Assembly (NCBI GenBank): GCA_030613795.1
Contig: JAUWLG010000108.1
Coordinates: 1 to 5,479, forward strand
From: Helicobacteraceae bacterium
GTDB taxonomy: Bacteria; Campylobacterota; Campylobacteria; Campylobacterales; Sulfurimonadaceae
DNA length: 5,479 bases
Direction of reading: 5' to 3'
Made by a program: the position numbers and the translations under genes. Below are positions 5,408 to 5,479 of the stretch, one piece after another; the first letter of the stretch is position 1, and each line of letters opens with the position of its first letter. Under the pieces are notes generated by a model, which searched no databases, was not told the origin of the DNA, and saw nothing but the letters and a program-made list of their open reading frames with translations.

Positions 5408-5479
5408 ACCGATCGCGATCTTCTTAACAAAAATATTTTTCAAGATGAGGCTTTGGATATCTCCAATGATTTTTACCTT

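Overview
The base composition, the A/T-rich intergenic regions and the gene set (molybdopterin molybdenumtransferase, GGDEF diguanylate cyclase, YajR-like MFS transporter, RdgB/HAM1 pyrophosphatase) suggest a chromosomal segment of a Campylobacterota (epsilonproteobacterial) organism, perhaps of the Sulfurimonas type. This is an impression from protein style and was not tested by a search.

Layout. Positions 1-830 (+) hold the 3' two thirds of moeA. A REP-like pair of inverted hairpins (844-928) lies between moeA and the convergent diguanylate cyclase gene (975-2099, -). Upstream of the cyclase, also on the minus strand, is an MFS transporter with a C-terminal cytoplasmic extension (2217-3548). 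The transporter and rdgB (3851-4456, +) are divergent. Their roughly 300-bp spacer contains a long imperfect inverted repeat (3598-3762), which as plus-strand RNA would fold into one continuous hairpin with many G-U pairs. After rdgB, a 222-bp gap carries a perfect TATAAT box and a compact structured RNA. Directly behind it is a reverse transcriptase gene (4679-5407, +) with retron hallmarks: NAxxH, YADD and an ITG variant of the VTG motif.

The first part is ordinary chromosome: molybdenum cofactor synthesis, c-di-GMP signalling, transport and nucleotide-pool cleaning, with no evident joint function. The accessory element is the retron-like unit at 4548-5479. Its RNA has complementary ends (a1 4555-4566, a2 4656-4667), with a TAGC just after a1 where the branching guanosine would be expected. 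It is unusually short, and one internal hairpin followed by nine Ts looks like an intrinsic terminator. The RT frame stops early in the thumb region. Coding-like sequence continues in two frames after that point, so the gene may carry two compensating frame changes. Any effector gene would lie beyond the right edge.
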